Source: Pseudomonas campi (lineage in GTDB: Bacteria > Pseudomonadota > Gammaproteobacteria > Pseudomonadales > Pseudomonadaceae). Taken from it: DNA of 64,000 nucleotides. A model generated the notes under the pieces. That model did not search any database. It was not told the DNA's origin and saw only the letters and a list, made by a program, of their open reading frames with translations. Below are positions 53,184 through 61,712 of this stretch, one piece after another. The stretch covers positions 4,092,001 through 4,156,000 of the forward strand of contig NZ_CP053697.2 of NCBI RefSeq assembly GCF_013200955.2, in the 5' to 3' direction. Both the position numbers and the translations under genes were made by a program. Positions within the stretch are counted from its first letter, which is position 1; the number at the start of each line of letters is the position of its first letter.

Positions 53184-53242
53184 GTAGCCCGGATGCAATC
53201 CGGGAAGCAGGCAGCTCCGCTCCCGGATTGCATCCGGGCTAC
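53184..53242. repeat. Inverted REP pair, GTAGCCCGGATGCAATCCGGG class
   Basis: GTAGCCCGGATGCAATCCGGG and its inverse CCCGGATTGCATCCGGGCTAC lie 17 bp apart, downstream of composite module copy 1. It lies in the 567-bp gap between metF and the helicase gene. The remainder of that gap (53243-53522) is a leader: it has TATACT at 53378-53383 and no gene. Confidence 0.9.
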
Positions 53243-53522
53243 AGGACAGTCCCCTCTCCACCGGCATTTTTCCTGATGCCCCCTACTAGTGACAGCGACA
53301 ACCTTCCCCTGAGATTACCGCCACCCAGCCACTGAATCGGCCGACGGGCAGGTAGCTGCGCAAGGACCTGGCTCTGTTATACTCGGGATTCCCGCCAGGC
53401 TTGCGCCCGGATGCTTGCCCCCGAGGCCAGCAGTACCGGTCGGGATTGCGCGCCCCAGTGCCGTGATTCAAGCCAGGCAATACACCCCCATAGGGCTTCG
53501 CCCTCACTAGACAGGATTTCAC

Positions 53523-55406
53523 ATGTCCTTTGCCTCCCTCGGTCTCTCCGAGGCTTTAGTCCGTGCGGTCGAAGCCGCCGGCTACACCCAACCCACACCG
53601 GTGCAACAGCGGGCCATTCCCGCCGCGTTGCAAGGTCGCGACCTGATGGTGGCGGCTCAGACGGGTACGGGTAAAACCGGCGGCTTCGCCCTGCCGATCC
53701 TCGAGCGCCTGTTCCCCAACGGTCACCCGGACCGCGAACAGCGCCACGGCCCCAAACAACCGCGCGTACTGGTCCTGACCCCCACCCGCGAACTGGCCGC
53801 CCAGGTGCACGACAGCTTCAAGCTGTATGCCCGCGATTTGCATTTCGTCAGCGCCTGCATCTTCGGCGGCGTTGGCATGAACCCGCAGGTGCAGGCCCTG
53901 GCCAAGGGCGTCGATGTCCTGGTGGCCTGCCCCGGTCGCCTGCTCGACCTGGCCAACCAGCGCGCCATCGACCTGTCGCACGTGGAAATCCTGGTCCTCG
54001 ACGAAGCCGACCGCATGCTCGACATGGGCTTCATCCATGACGTGAAGAAGGTCCTCGCCAAGCTGCCCGCGCAGCGGCAGAACCTGCTGTTCTCGGCGAC
54101 CTTCTCCAAGGACATCACCGACCTCGCCGGCAAGCTGCTGCACAACCCGGAGCGCATCGAGGTCACCCCGCCGAACACCACGGTCGAGCGCATCGAACAG
54201 TGCATCTACCGCCTGCCGGCCAGCCACAAGCGCGCCCTGCTCGCCCACCTGATCACCCAGGGTGCATGGGAACAGGTGCTGGTGTTCACCCGCACCAAGC
54301 ACGGCGCCAACCGCCTGGCCGAATACCTCGACAAGCATGGCCTGTCGGCCGTGGCGATCCACGGCAACAAGAGCCAGAACGCCCGCACCAAGGCCCTGGC
54401 CGACTTCAAGGCAGGTGATGTGCGCATCCTGGTCGCCACCGACATCGCCGCCCGTGGCCTGGACATCGACCAGCTGCCGCACGTGGTCAACTTCGAGCTG
54501 CCCAATGTCGAGGAAGACTACGTGCACCGCATCGGCCGTACCGGCCGGGCCGGGCGTAGCGGCGAGGCGATCTCTCTGGTGGCGCCGGACGAGGAGAAGC
54601 TGCTCAAGGGCATCGAGCGGATGACCAAGCAGCGCATTCGCGACGGCAACACCATGGGCTTCGATCCGTCCACCGTCGAAGTTGAAAAACCGGAAGTGCG
54701 CGGCCCGCGCCCGGAGCGCCAGCCGCGCGCCGATCGCCCGCGTCACGAAGCGAAGAAGCCGGAAGGCGCCGCCGTGGACAAGGAAAAGCGCTCGAACAAC
54801 CGCCGCGACCGCCTCAAGCCGCAAGGCCAGGCCGCCGCCGGCGAGCAGCAGCCACGCCAGGCCCGTGAGCCGCGCGAGCCCCGTGCTCCGCGTGAGCAGC
54901 GCGAACCCCGCGCCGCCCGCGAGCCGAAGGCGCCGCTGACGCCGCCGCCAAATCGTGATCCGGAAGAATTCCTCGACGACGAGTTCGACAACTTTGGCAA
55001 CCGCGCGGACTACGTACCCGTGCCGGCCAAACCGCAAGGGCGCGCCAACCCGCGTCGCGGTGGCCAGCCGGGCCAACCCGCGCAGGGTCGTAGCCAGGGC
55101 AAACCGCAAGGTCAGGGCCAGGGTCCACGCCAAGGCGCTGGTGGCCAGGGCAGCGGCAAGCCGAAGACCGGCCAACGTCCGCAAGGCCAGGGCCGTAACG
55201 GTTCGGGCCAGGGCCGCGGCGCCGGTGCTCCACGTCGCGATGACGTGCGCCAGGAGCGTCAGGAACCGGCCGTGCAGACCAAGCAGCCGCTGATCATCCG
55301 CAAGGGTGAGCGCCTGCCGACGCCGGAACAGCTGGACAGCCTGGCTGCCAGCCGTCCGCGCGGCGAGAAGCCGGCACTACTGACGCGCAAGTCTGAGCAG
55401 GAATAA
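53523..55406 (+). CDS. DEAD-box RNA helicase (RhlE-like) with long low-complexity tail
   Basis: The 627-residue protein has a standard helicase core: Q motif (FASLGLSEALVRAVEAAGY), Walker A AQTGTGKT at 45-52, PTRELAAQV near 87, DEAD at 160-163, SAT at 191-193, and HRIGRTGRAGRSGEA in domain 2. From about residue 385 the chain is Arg/Gly/Pro/Gln-rich (RDRLKPQGQAAAG, then QGRSQGKPQGQGQGPRQGAG), an RNA-binding disordered tail. It remodels RNA, most likely in ribosome assembly or cold adaptation. The TAA stop is followed at once by element copy E. Confidence 0.94.
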   Translation: MSFASLGLSEALVRAVEAAGYTQPTPVQQRAIPAALQGRDLMVAAQTGTGKTGGFALPILERLFPNGHPDREQRHGPKQPRVLVLTPTRELAAQVHDSFKLYARDLHFVSACIFGGVGMNPQVQALAKGVDVLVACPGRLLDLANQRAIDLSHVEILVLDEADRMLDMGFIHDVKKVLAKLPAQRQNLLFSATFSKDITDLAGKLLHNPERIEVTPPNTTVERIEQCIYRLPASHKRALLAHLITQGAWEQVLVFTRTKHGANRLAEYLDKHGLSAVAIHGNKSQNARTKALADFKAGDVRILVATDIAARGLDIDQLPHVVNFELPNVEEDYVHRIGRTGRAGRSGEAISLVAPDEEKLLKGIERMTKQRIRDGNTMGFDPSTVEVEKPEVRGPRPERQPRADRPRHEAKKPEGAAVDKEKRSNNRRDRLKPQGQAAAGEQQPRQAREPREPRAPREQREPRAAREPKAPLTPPPNRDPEEFLDDEFDNFGNRADYVPVPAKPQGRANPRRGGQPGQPAQGRSQGKPQGQGQGPRQGAGGQGSGKPKTGQRPQGQGRNGSGQGRGAGAPRRDDVRQERQEPAVQTKQPLIIRKGERLPTPEQLDSLAASRPRGEKPALLTRKSEQE

Positions 55407-55550
55407 AGAACCTGCCTAGGATCTCTTGATCGTCGGCCATGCTTCGTTGAAATTGGGCTCGGGCTGCTCATTTACAGCCCGTAAACTCCGCGCCCTCGCC
55501 CAATTTCGCCTTGCCCGGCTCTAGCTCAAAAGATCCTAAACAGGCTCTGA
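55405..55550 (+). repeat. Structured inverted-repeat element, family I, copy E
   Basis: The 146-bp element, in reverse orientation to A-D, starts AAAGAACCTGCCTAGGATCT and ends AGATCCTAAACAGGCTCTGA. Internally CATTTACAGCCCGTAAACTCC is the complement of the core hairpin block, and GCCTTGCCCGGCTCTAGCTC is the complement of the outer block. Read in the direction of the helicase gene it occupies the same position as A, C and D do relative to theirs. Here the stop is TAA rather than TGA. Confidence 0.88.
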
Positions 55551-55568
55551 AGCGTTTCACCTGCCCAT

Positions 55569-55597
55569 GAAAAAGCCGGCTTAGTGCCGGCTTTTTC
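55569..55597. terminator. Bidirectional terminator
   Basis: GAAAAAGCCGGC-TTAGT-GCCGGCTTTTTC forms a perfect 12-bp stem with A/T tails between the convergent helicase and YceI genes. Confidence 0.95.
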
Positions 55598-55622
55598 GTA
55601 TCTGCAGCAGACTGCGGCGAAG

Positions 55623-56198
55623 TTACTCGCGCACACCCTCTACCGACAGGATCAGCTCGACTTCCTGGGAAGCCGGGCCGAGGTCCTTCTGGATGTCGAA
55701 GTCCTTCAGCTTGAGCGTGGTGCTGCCTTCGAAGCCGGCACGGTAGCCGCCCCATGGGTCGCTGCCTTCGCCGAGGAACTTGGCCTTGATCACCACCGGC
55801 TTGGTCACACCGTTGAGGGTCAGGTTGCCGGTGATATCGGCGGTGTCTGCACCGGTCGACTTGACCGAAGTGGAGGCGAAGCTCGCGGTGGGGTTCTTCT
55901 CGACGTTGAGGAAGTCGCCGCTGCGCAGGTGCTTGTCGCGCTCGGCGTGGTTGGAGTCGACGCTGGCGGTGTTGATGCTGACGTTGACCTTGCTCGCCTC
56001 CGGCGCCTTGGCGTCGAAGCTGAAGCTGCCGTCGAAGTCCTTGAAGGTGCCGTACAGCCAGCTGTAGCCAAGGTGGCTGATCTTGAAGTTGATGAAGGCG
56101 TGCTGGCCTTGCTTGTCGATGGCGTAGTCGGCGGCCATGGCCTGGCCGGCGAACAGGGCGGCACCCAGGGTGAGGGCGGCGAGGGATTGCTTGAGCAT
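55623..56198 (-). CDS. YceI family periplasmic protein
   Basis: The 191-residue product has a signal peptide (LKQSLAALTLGAALFAGQAMA). The mature YceI lipocalin-like fold reads ADYAIDKQGQHAFINFKISHLGYSWL, then NTASVDSNHAERDKHLRSGDFLNVEKNP-type text (partly quoted). YceI proteins bind polyisoprenoids and are implicated in alkaline or osmotic stress. It lies 24 bp after the cytochrome b561 gene on the same strand, the usual pair (PA0422-PA0423 by synteny). Confidence 0.93.
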   Translation of the reverse strand: MLKQSLAALTLGAALFAGQAMAADYAIDKQGQHAFINFKISHLGYSWLYGTFKDFDGSFSFDAKAPEASKVNVSINTASVDSNHAERDKHLRSGDFLNVEKNPTASFASTSVKSTGADTADITGNLTLNGVTKPVVIKAKFLGEGSDPWGGYRAGFEGSTTLKLKDFDIQKDLGPASQEVELILSVEGVRE

Positions 56199-56222
56199 TG
56201 TTCAGTCTCCTTGTGGGTTAGG

Positions 56223-56777
56223 TTACTTGCTGGCACGACCGAGCATGCGCGTCAGCGTCGCATCACGGTCGATGAAGTGATGTTTAAGGGCCGCCAGGGC
56301 ATGCAGGCCGGCAAAAACCACCAGCCCCCAGGCGAGGTATTCATGCACCAGGCCGGCGATATCGGCCTGATCGGGAATGCTGGTCAGGGTCGCCGGAATC
56401 TCGAACAGGCCGAACAGGCTGATGCCCCGGCCATCGGCGGTGGAGATCAGGTAGCCGGAGAGCATCAGCACGAACAGGCCCAGGTACAGCGCGGCATGGC
56501 CGAGTTTGGACGCTAGCTGGGTCAGCTTGCCGTGGTTGCTCGGCGCCAGTGGCGGCGGGCTGAGCAAACGCCACAGCAGGCGGGCCAGCATCAGGGCGAA
56601 GAGGGTCAGGCCGATGCTTTTATGCAGATCGGGCGCGGTGCGGTACCAGCTGCTGTAGTAGTCCAGGCCGACCATCCACAGGCCCAGGCCGAACAGGCCG
56701 AAAACCACCAGGGCGACAACCCAGTGCAGCAGGATGCTGACCAGGCCATAGCGGGAACTCGAATTGCGCCATTGCAT
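56223..56777 (-). CDS. Cytochrome b561 family protein
   Basis: The 184-residue protein has four membrane helices. Haem ligand histidines are in RYGLVSILLHWVVALVVFGL, then DLHKSIGLTLFALMLAR, and AGLVHEYLAWGLVVFAGLHALAALKHH-type text (partly quoted). It should be a di-haem b-type cytochrome of the inner membrane moving electrons between quinols and the periplasm. It is immediately upstream of the YceI gene on the same strand, probably one transcript. Confidence 0.93.
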   Translation of the reverse strand: MQWRNSSSRYGLVSILLHWVVALVVFGLFGLGLWMVGLDYYSSWYRTAPDLHKSIGLTLFALMLARLLWRLLSPPPLAPSNHGKLTQLASKLGHAALYLGLFVLMLSGYLISTADGRGISLFGLFEIPATLTSIPDQADIAGLVHEYLAWGLVVFAGLHALAALKHHFIDRDATLTRMLGRASK

Positions 56778-56968
56778 TGCGAAACGTCCGTGAAAAGCGA
56801 TTGAGCAAGCCTAGCGGCAAATCCATCGATTTAAAGCGGAAAATTTCGCTTCGAAATATCGAGTAAATAGATAGTTCTACGCAGGCGGCCAGGCGCGGAT
56901 TAGTCCGGTGCGGAGCCGCAAGGTTCACCGGCAAGAGCCTGAACGGCCCCGTTCCACAGACAGACGGC

Positions 56969-57034
56969 GTAGCCCGGATGCAATCCGGGAGCAAGGTATC
57001 GACCTGCAACTTTCCCGGATTGCATCCGGGCTAC
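56969..57034. repeat. Inverted REP pair, GTAGCCCGGATGCAATCCGGG class
   Basis: GTAGCCCGGATGCAATCCGGG and TCCCGGATTGCATCCGGGCTAC face each other across a 23-bp spacer. It ends five bases before the stop of the FAD oxidase gene. Confidence 0.88.
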
Positions 57035-57038
57035 GGAT

Positions 57039-58523
57039 TTACCCGCCGAACAGTCGCGCGAAGAAACCAGGCTTGGCCTGTTTGTCGTGCTTGGTCGCAG
57101 GCGTGCTCGGCGCAGCAGATTTGGCGGCCTGGCCCGGCGCGGCGATGGTCTTGCCGGCCTGCAGCTCGACGGCCTGGCTGGCGGCGCGCTGGCCACTGCG
57201 CAGGGCGCCTTCGAGGGTGCCCGGATAGAGCGCATCGCTGTGCTCACCGGCGAACAGCACGCGGCCCAGCGGCTGTTCCCACAGGCGCCAGTACTGGCTG
57301 ATCTCGCCCGGCCCGTAGGCCAGGTAGGCACCGCCAATCAGCGCGTCCTTGCCGTAGCGGCGCAGCTCGTAGCCGCTGAACTGCTCACGGGCGCCCGGGT
57401 AGTGTTCGTCGAAGCGGATCAGCACCTGGTCGACCATCTGCCGGTCGCCGAAGGCATTGAGCAGACGGGCGTTGTCACCGGACAGGTTGATCAGCAGGTT
57501 GGCCCCGCCTTTCGCCGCCGGCTCGACCCACAGCATGCCCAGGCCCTTGTCGCTGAAGATCTCGCCGGACAGGCGCGCCTTGCCCCACACCGGCTTCTTG
57601 AACTTGAGCAGCATCTGGTCGCGCCAGCCGTAGTTGATGTCTTTCAGCGCCTTGTGCTGCAGCGCGGTCAGCGTCGGCGTCAGACTGATCTTGGCGAGCG
57701 CCGGCAGCGGCACGGCGAGCACCACGTAGTCGGCGCTGTAGCCGGCGGCGCCGACCTTGACGGTAACCTTGCCCTGCTCCTGGACGATGGCCGAGACCCG
57801 CGCATTGGTCTTCACCTGCGTGAGCTGCTTGGCCAGGGCCAGCGCCAGCACCTGGCTGCCGCCGGGCAGGCGCGCGGCGCGTAGCTCGGTATCCGGCAGG
57901 CCACGGTAGACCCGCGCCTGCTGGGCCAGGTAGAGCAACGACAGGCGCGACGGTTCGTCGTAGCGCGAGCGAATCCGCTGATCGACCAAGGCACGCGCGA
58001 TCGGCGGCAGCGCCAGCTTGTCCAGCCAGCGCGCGGCGGTCAACGCATCCAGGCTTTTCAGGGTGTGGCTGGCCAGCGGGTTGAGCGGATCGGCGATGGC
58101 CGCGGCCAGGTCATCCAGGCTCTGGTCGAAACGCGCCAGGGCCTCGCTGGTGCTCGGCGAGCTCTTGGCCAGATCGGCGGCGGACTGGTAACGCCCGTCG
58201 ATCAGGTAGCCCGGTGTGCGCACATAGTCCGGGGCCGGCAGAGCCTTGAGCTTGAAACGTTCGAGGTAGGCATGCAGCACCGGCTGCAGCTTGGCGCTGC
58301 CCAGCCACTCGCTGCTGGCCAGGCCGGAGCGCCCGCCGATGCTCGGCTTTGCCTCCAGCACGGTGACCTGCCAGCCCTTGCCCTGCAGCTCGTAGGCGGC
58401 GGTCAGGCCGGCCAGGCCGCCACCGACCACGATGGCCGTGGGCTGCTTGTCCTTGCCCAGCGCCAGGCTGCTGAAGACGGCTAAAACCATGAGTGCGGAA
58501 GCGCGCAACCAGACTGCGGACAT
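57039..58523 (-). CDS. FAD-dependent amine oxidase family protein
   Basis: The 494-residue product has a signal peptide (AVWLRASALMVLAVFSSLALG). It continues with the amine-oxidase Rossmann motif AIVVGGGLAGLTAAYELQGKG and the second glycine-rich FAD loop ISQYWRLWEQPLGRVLFAGEHSD. It should be exported or anchored, and oxidise amines or related donors. The C-terminal Lys/Ala/Pro region before PGFFARLFGG is unusual. The substrate is unknown. It corresponds to the PA0421-type gene between the cytochrome b561 and bioA genes. Confidence 0.9.
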   Translation of the reverse strand: MSAVWLRASALMVLAVFSSLALGKDKQPTAIVVGGGLAGLTAAYELQGKGWQVTVLEAKPSIGGRSGLASSEWLGSAKLQPVLHAYLERFKLKALPAPDYVRTPGYLIDGRYQSAADLAKSSPSTSEALARFDQSLDDLAAAIADPLNPLASHTLKSLDALTAARWLDKLALPPIARALVDQRIRSRYDEPSRLSLLYLAQQARVYRGLPDTELRAARLPGGSQVLALALAKQLTQVKTNARVSAIVQEQGKVTVKVGAAGYSADYVVLAVPLPALAKISLTPTLTALQHKALKDINYGWRDQMLLKFKKPVWGKARLSGEIFSDKGLGMLWVEPAAKGGANLLINLSGDNARLLNAFGDRQMVDQVLIRFDEHYPGAREQFSGYELRRYGKDALIGGAYLAYGPGEISQYWRLWEQPLGRVLFAGEHSDALYPGTLEGALRSGQRAASQAVELQAGKTIAAPGQAAKSAAPSTPATKHDKQAKPGFFARLFGG

Positions 58524-58664
58524 GCGGAAAATCCCTGGGGCCAGAACGAGGGCGCGCAGGATACGTCAGGGCCTAGTGGCAGGCCAGACGTATCCGTCGG
58601 CGGGCGGGCAGAAGCGGCGGTTGATCTGCTAGGCTGGCGCTCCCCCGAACAAGGAGACCCCGCG

Positions 58665-60071
58665 ATGAGCCTGAATGCCGAGTGGATGCAGCGCGACCTG
58701 GCCGTGCTCTGGCACCCCTGCACGCAGATGAAGGATCACGAGCGCCTGCCGCTGATTCCGATCAAGCGCGGCAATGGCGTGTGGCTGGAGGACTTCGACG
58801 GCAAGCGCTACCTCGACGCGGTCAGTTCCTGGTGGGTCAACGTGTTCGGCCACGGCAACCCGCGGATCAACCAGCGCATCCGCGACCAACTGGACAGCCT
58901 CGAACATGTGATGCTCGCCGGTTTCAGCCACCAGCCGGTGATCGAGCTGTCCGAGCGCCTGGTGCAGATCACCCCGGCCGGGCTGAACAAGGTGTTCTAC
59001 GCCGACAACGGCTCCTCGGGCATCGAAGTGGCGCTGAAGATGAGTCACCACTACTGGCTCAACTGCGACCAGCCCGGCAAGAAGCGCTTCATCACCCTGA
59101 GCAACAGCTACCACGGCGAAACCGTGGCGGCCATGTCGGTCGGCGACGTGGCACTGTTCACCGACACCTACAAGGCGTTGCTGCTCGACACCATCAAGGT
59201 GCCGAGCCCGGACTGCTACCTGCGCCCCGAGGGCATGGGCTGGGAAGAACATTCGCGCAACCTGTTCGCCGCCATGGAGCAGACTCTGGCCGAGCATGCC
59301 CACGAAGTCGCCGCGGTGATCGTCGAGCCGCTGATCCAGGGCGCCGGTGGCATGCGCATGTACCACCCGGTCTACCTCACCTTGCTGCGCGAAGCCTGCG
59401 ACCGCTATGGCGTGCACCTGATCCACGACGAGATCGCCGTCGGCTTCGGCCGCACCGGGACCATGTTCGCCTGCGAGCAGGCCGGCATCACCCCGGACTT
59501 CCTGGTGCTGTCCAAGGCGCTGACCGGCGGCTACCTGCCGATGGCCGCCGTGCTGACCACCGACAAGGTCTACGCCGCCTTCTACGACGACTACGCCACC
59601 CTGCGCGCCTTCCTCCACTCGCACACCTACACCGGCAACCCGTTGGCCTGCGCCGCCGCCCTGGCGACTCTGGATATCTTCCGCGACGACAACGTCATCG
59701 AGAACAACAAGGCCCTGGCCGCGCGCATGGCCAGCGCCACCGCGCACCTGGTCGAGCATCCGCATGTGGCCGAAGTGCGCCAGACCGGCATGGCCCTGGC
59801 CATCGAGATAGTCCAGGACAAGGCGAGCAAGACCGCCTATCCGTGGCAGGAACGCCGCGGCATGCAGGTCTACCAGCACGCACTGGAGCGCGGCGCCCTG
59901 CTGCGCCCGCTGGGCAGCGTGGTGTACTTCCTGCCCCCTTATGTGATCACCCCAGAGCAGATCGACTTCCTCGCCGAGGTGGCCAGCGAAGGCATCGATA
60001 TCGCCACCCGTACATCGGTCAGCGTGGCAGTCGCCAACGACCTCTACCCCAACCACCGCGACCCGGGCTGA
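58665..60071 (+). CDS. bioA: Adenosylmethionine-8-amino-7-oxononanoate aminotransferase
   Basis: The 468-residue class III aminotransferase has WHPCTQMKDHERLPLIPI near the start, then WWVNVFGHGNPRINQRI, DNGSSGIEVALKM and the PLP lysine segment VLSKALTGGYLPMAAVLT. The C-terminal region ends in NHRDPG. It makes 7,8-diaminopelargonate for biotin with S-adenosylmethionine as donor. It is divergent from the FAD oxidase gene and followed by RsmE. The other bio genes are not in this window. Confidence 0.97.
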   Translation: MSLNAEWMQRDLAVLWHPCTQMKDHERLPLIPIKRGNGVWLEDFDGKRYLDAVSSWWVNVFGHGNPRINQRIRDQLDSLEHVMLAGFSHQPVIELSERLVQITPAGLNKVFYADNGSSGIEVALKMSHHYWLNCDQPGKKRFITLSNSYHGETVAAMSVGDVALFTDTYKALLLDTIKVPSPDCYLRPEGMGWEEHSRNLFAAMEQTLAEHAHEVAAVIVEPLIQGAGGMRMYHPVYLTLLREACDRYGVHLIHDEIAVGFGRTGTMFACEQAGITPDFLVLSKALTGGYLPMAAVLTTDKVYAAFYDDYATLRAFLHSHTYTGNPLACAAALATLDIFRDDNVIENNKALAARMASATAHLVEHPHVAEVRQTGMALAIEIVQDKASKTAYPWQERRGMQVYQHALERGALLRPLGSVVYFLPPYVITPEQIDFLAEVASEGIDIATRTSVSVAVANDLYPNHRDPG

Positions 60072-60074
60072 GCC

Positions 60075-60147
60075 GTAGGGCGGGTGAAACCCGCGGGTTG
60101 CACCCGCCCTACGGACTTGGTGGACGGATAAAGCGCCGTCCACCCTA
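60075..60147. repeat. Palindromic repeats, GTAGGGCGGGTG and GGTGGACGGATAA classes
   Basis: GTAGGGCGGGTGAAACCCGC with its complement GCACCCGCCCTAC forms one hairpin (60075-60112). GGTGGACGGATAAAGCGCCG with GCGCCGTCCACCCTA forms a second (about 60119-60147). Both lie just after bioA. Confidence 0.65.
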
Positions 60148-60201
60148 CCCCCACCCAGACTACGCCGCTAAAATTCGCGCCTCTGCCCCAGGTTCTCGCC
60201 C

Positions 60202-60921
60202 ATGCGCCTCTCCCGCTTCTTTATCGACGCCCCGCTCTCCATCGGCCAGCACGAGCTGCCGGAAACCCAGGCGCATTACATCGGTCGTGTCTTGCGCCAC
60301 GCCGCGGGCGATGCCGTGCAGCTGTTCGACGGCAGCGGCCAGGAGTACCGCGGCGAGCTGATCGAAGTGGGCAAGAAGAACGTGCGGGTCGAGCTGCGCG
60401 AGCAGCTCCAAGGCCAGGCCGAGTCGCCGCTGCGTGTTCATCTGGGCCAGGGTCTGTCGCGCGGCGAGCGGATGGACTGGGCAATCCAGAAGGCCACCGA
60501 GCTGGGCGCGGCGGTAATCACCCCGATCGTCTCCGAACGCTGCGAAGTACGCCTCAAGGATGAGCGCGCCGACAAACGCCTGGCCCACTGGCGCCAGGTG
60601 GCGATCAGCGCCTGCGAGCAATGTGGCCGCTCGGTCGTACCGCTGATCCATTCGCCGGTGCTGCTGGCCGACTGGCTGCAACAGAGCGACGCCGACCTCA
60701 AGCTGGTGCTGCACCCGGTAGCCGAGCCACTGGCCAGCCACGCCAAACCCAGCACCCTGGCCTTTCTGATCGGCCCGGAAGGCGGCCTGTCCGACGCCGA
60801 AGTTGAGCAGGCCAAAACCGCCGGCTTCCACGCCGCCCGCCTCGGCCCGCGGGTGCTGCGCACCGAGACCGCACCAGTAGTGGCGCTGAGCGTGGCGCAG
60901 CAGCTGTGGGGTGATTTCTAA
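60202..60921 (+). CDS. rsmE: 16S rRNA (uridine(1498)-N3)-methyltransferase
   Basis: The 239-residue protein starts MRLSRFFIDAPLSIGQHELPET and has the SPOUT knot: VHLGQGLSRGERMDWAIQKA, then ERCEVR, and the SAM-binding FLIGPEGGLSDAEVEQA and LGPRVLRTETAPVVAL. It methylates U1498 of 16S rRNA. It follows bioA in the same direction after palindromic repeats, as at PA0419-PA0420. Confidence 0.96.
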   Translation: MRLSRFFIDAPLSIGQHELPETQAHYIGRVLRHAAGDAVQLFDGSGQEYRGELIEVGKKNVRVELREQLQGQAESPLRVHLGQGLSRGERMDWAIQKATELGAAVITPIVSERCEVRLKDERADKRLAHWRQVAISACEQCGRSVVPLIHSPVLLADWLQQSDADLKLVLHPVAEPLASHAKPSTLAFLIGPEGGLSDAEVEQAKTAGFHAARLGPRVLRTETAPVVALSVAQQLWGDF

Positions 60922-60944
60922 GGCGGATGGCGGAGGTTCGTCAT

Positions 60945-61003
60945 GAAGCCCGGATGCAATCCGGGTGCGGAGCGGCCTGTTTCCCGGATTGCATCCGGGC
61001 TAC
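60945..61003. repeat. Inverted REP pair, GTAGCCCGGATGCAATCCGGG class (one arm variant)
   Basis: GAAGCCCGGATGCAATCCGGG faces TCCCGGATTGCATCCGGGCTAC. The left unit differs at the first T (GAAG). It lies after the rsmE stop. Confidence 0.85.
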
Positions 61004-61033
61004 AACTGGATAAACGGTATTGGCGCAAGTAAA

Positions 61034-61180
61034 GCCGCAGACCGTAGGAGCGAGCTCTGCTCGCGAAGCTTTATGGGATGCCCGGCTCGCGAGCAGAGCT
61101 CGCTCCTACAGGGGGCCGCAGCAGAAAAAACGCCGCGATTTCTGGGCGAAATCGCGGCGTTTTTTAAGTGAACAGCATTA
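61034..61180 (-). repeat. Composite intergenic module, copy 2 (inverted)
   Basis: This is the inverted counterpart of 52991-53140. It contains CCGTAGGAGCGAGCTCTGCT (REP pair 61044-61109), the hairpin AACGCCGCGATTTC-GAAATCGCGGCGTTTTTT (61125-61165), and AAGTGAACAGCATTA, the complement of TAATGCTGTTCACTT. Segment order and short spacers match copy 1, with differences in the spacer and loop sequences. Confidence 0.9.
61125..61165. terminator. Terminator hairpin in composite module copy 2
   Basis: A 15-17-bp stem with CTGGGCG loop has A6 on one side and T6 on the other, so it can terminate in both directions. It lies between rsmE and the convergent chpC gene. Confidence 0.92.
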
Positions 61181-61211
61181 GCGGGATGGTGCCTACGGTT
61201 CGCCAGGCGCT

Positions 61212-61682
61212 TCAGATCAGTCCGGCATCCGCCAGCTTCTGCTCCAGGCCGATCAGGTCGGGGATCTTCACTACCGCTTCGCCGAGCTGCACCGCGTCCA
61301 GTTCCAGCGGCGCCAGGACTTCATTGGCCCGGGCCAGGTGGCCATCAACCTTCAGCGAGCGCGGGATACCCTGCACCAGCAGGGCGATGAACTTGACCTG
61401 GTCACGCCCGCCGAGGGCGTTGAGCACCGCCACGCGCACACCGGGGCCGATCTGCGGCTGGCCATTGGAGGCGGCCTCGAACGACAGCAGTGGCAATTGC
61501 AGGTCGCGCCAGGCGATCTGGCCGAGAAACCAGGCCGGCAGGCCCGGCGTAATCTGCGGCGCCCGGTAGGGAATCAGCTCCGCCAGCGCCACGTTGGGCA
61601 GCATCAGGGTGCGATCGGCCAGGGGCACCAGCAGGGCGGTGAGGTTGCTGGTGCTGTTGGCGGTAGTAACGGCTTGGCTCAT
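61212..61682 (-). CDS. chpC: CheW-like adaptor of the Chp chemosensory system
   Basis: The 156-residue protein has the CheW-like fold: LTALLVPLADRTLMLPNVALAELIPY, then PAWFLGQIAWRDLQLPLLSFE and ARVAVLNALGGRD-type text (partly quoted). It is the last of the chpA-chpB-chpC genes on this strand, matching PA0415. In P. aeruginosa ChpC links additional receptors to the Pil-Chp twitching/cAMP pathway. It lies 30 bp after chpB. Confidence 0.9.
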   Translation of the reverse strand: MSQAVTTANSTSNLTALLVPLADRTLMLPNVALAELIPYRAPQITPGLPAWFLGQIAWRDLQLPLLSFEAASNGQPQIGPGVRVAVLNALGGRDQVKFIALLVQGIPRSLKVDGHLARANEVLAPLELDAVQLGEAVVKIPDLIGLEQKLADAGLI

Positions 61683-61712
61683 CGATCAATCCTTACAAAG
61701 GCGCAGCATGCG

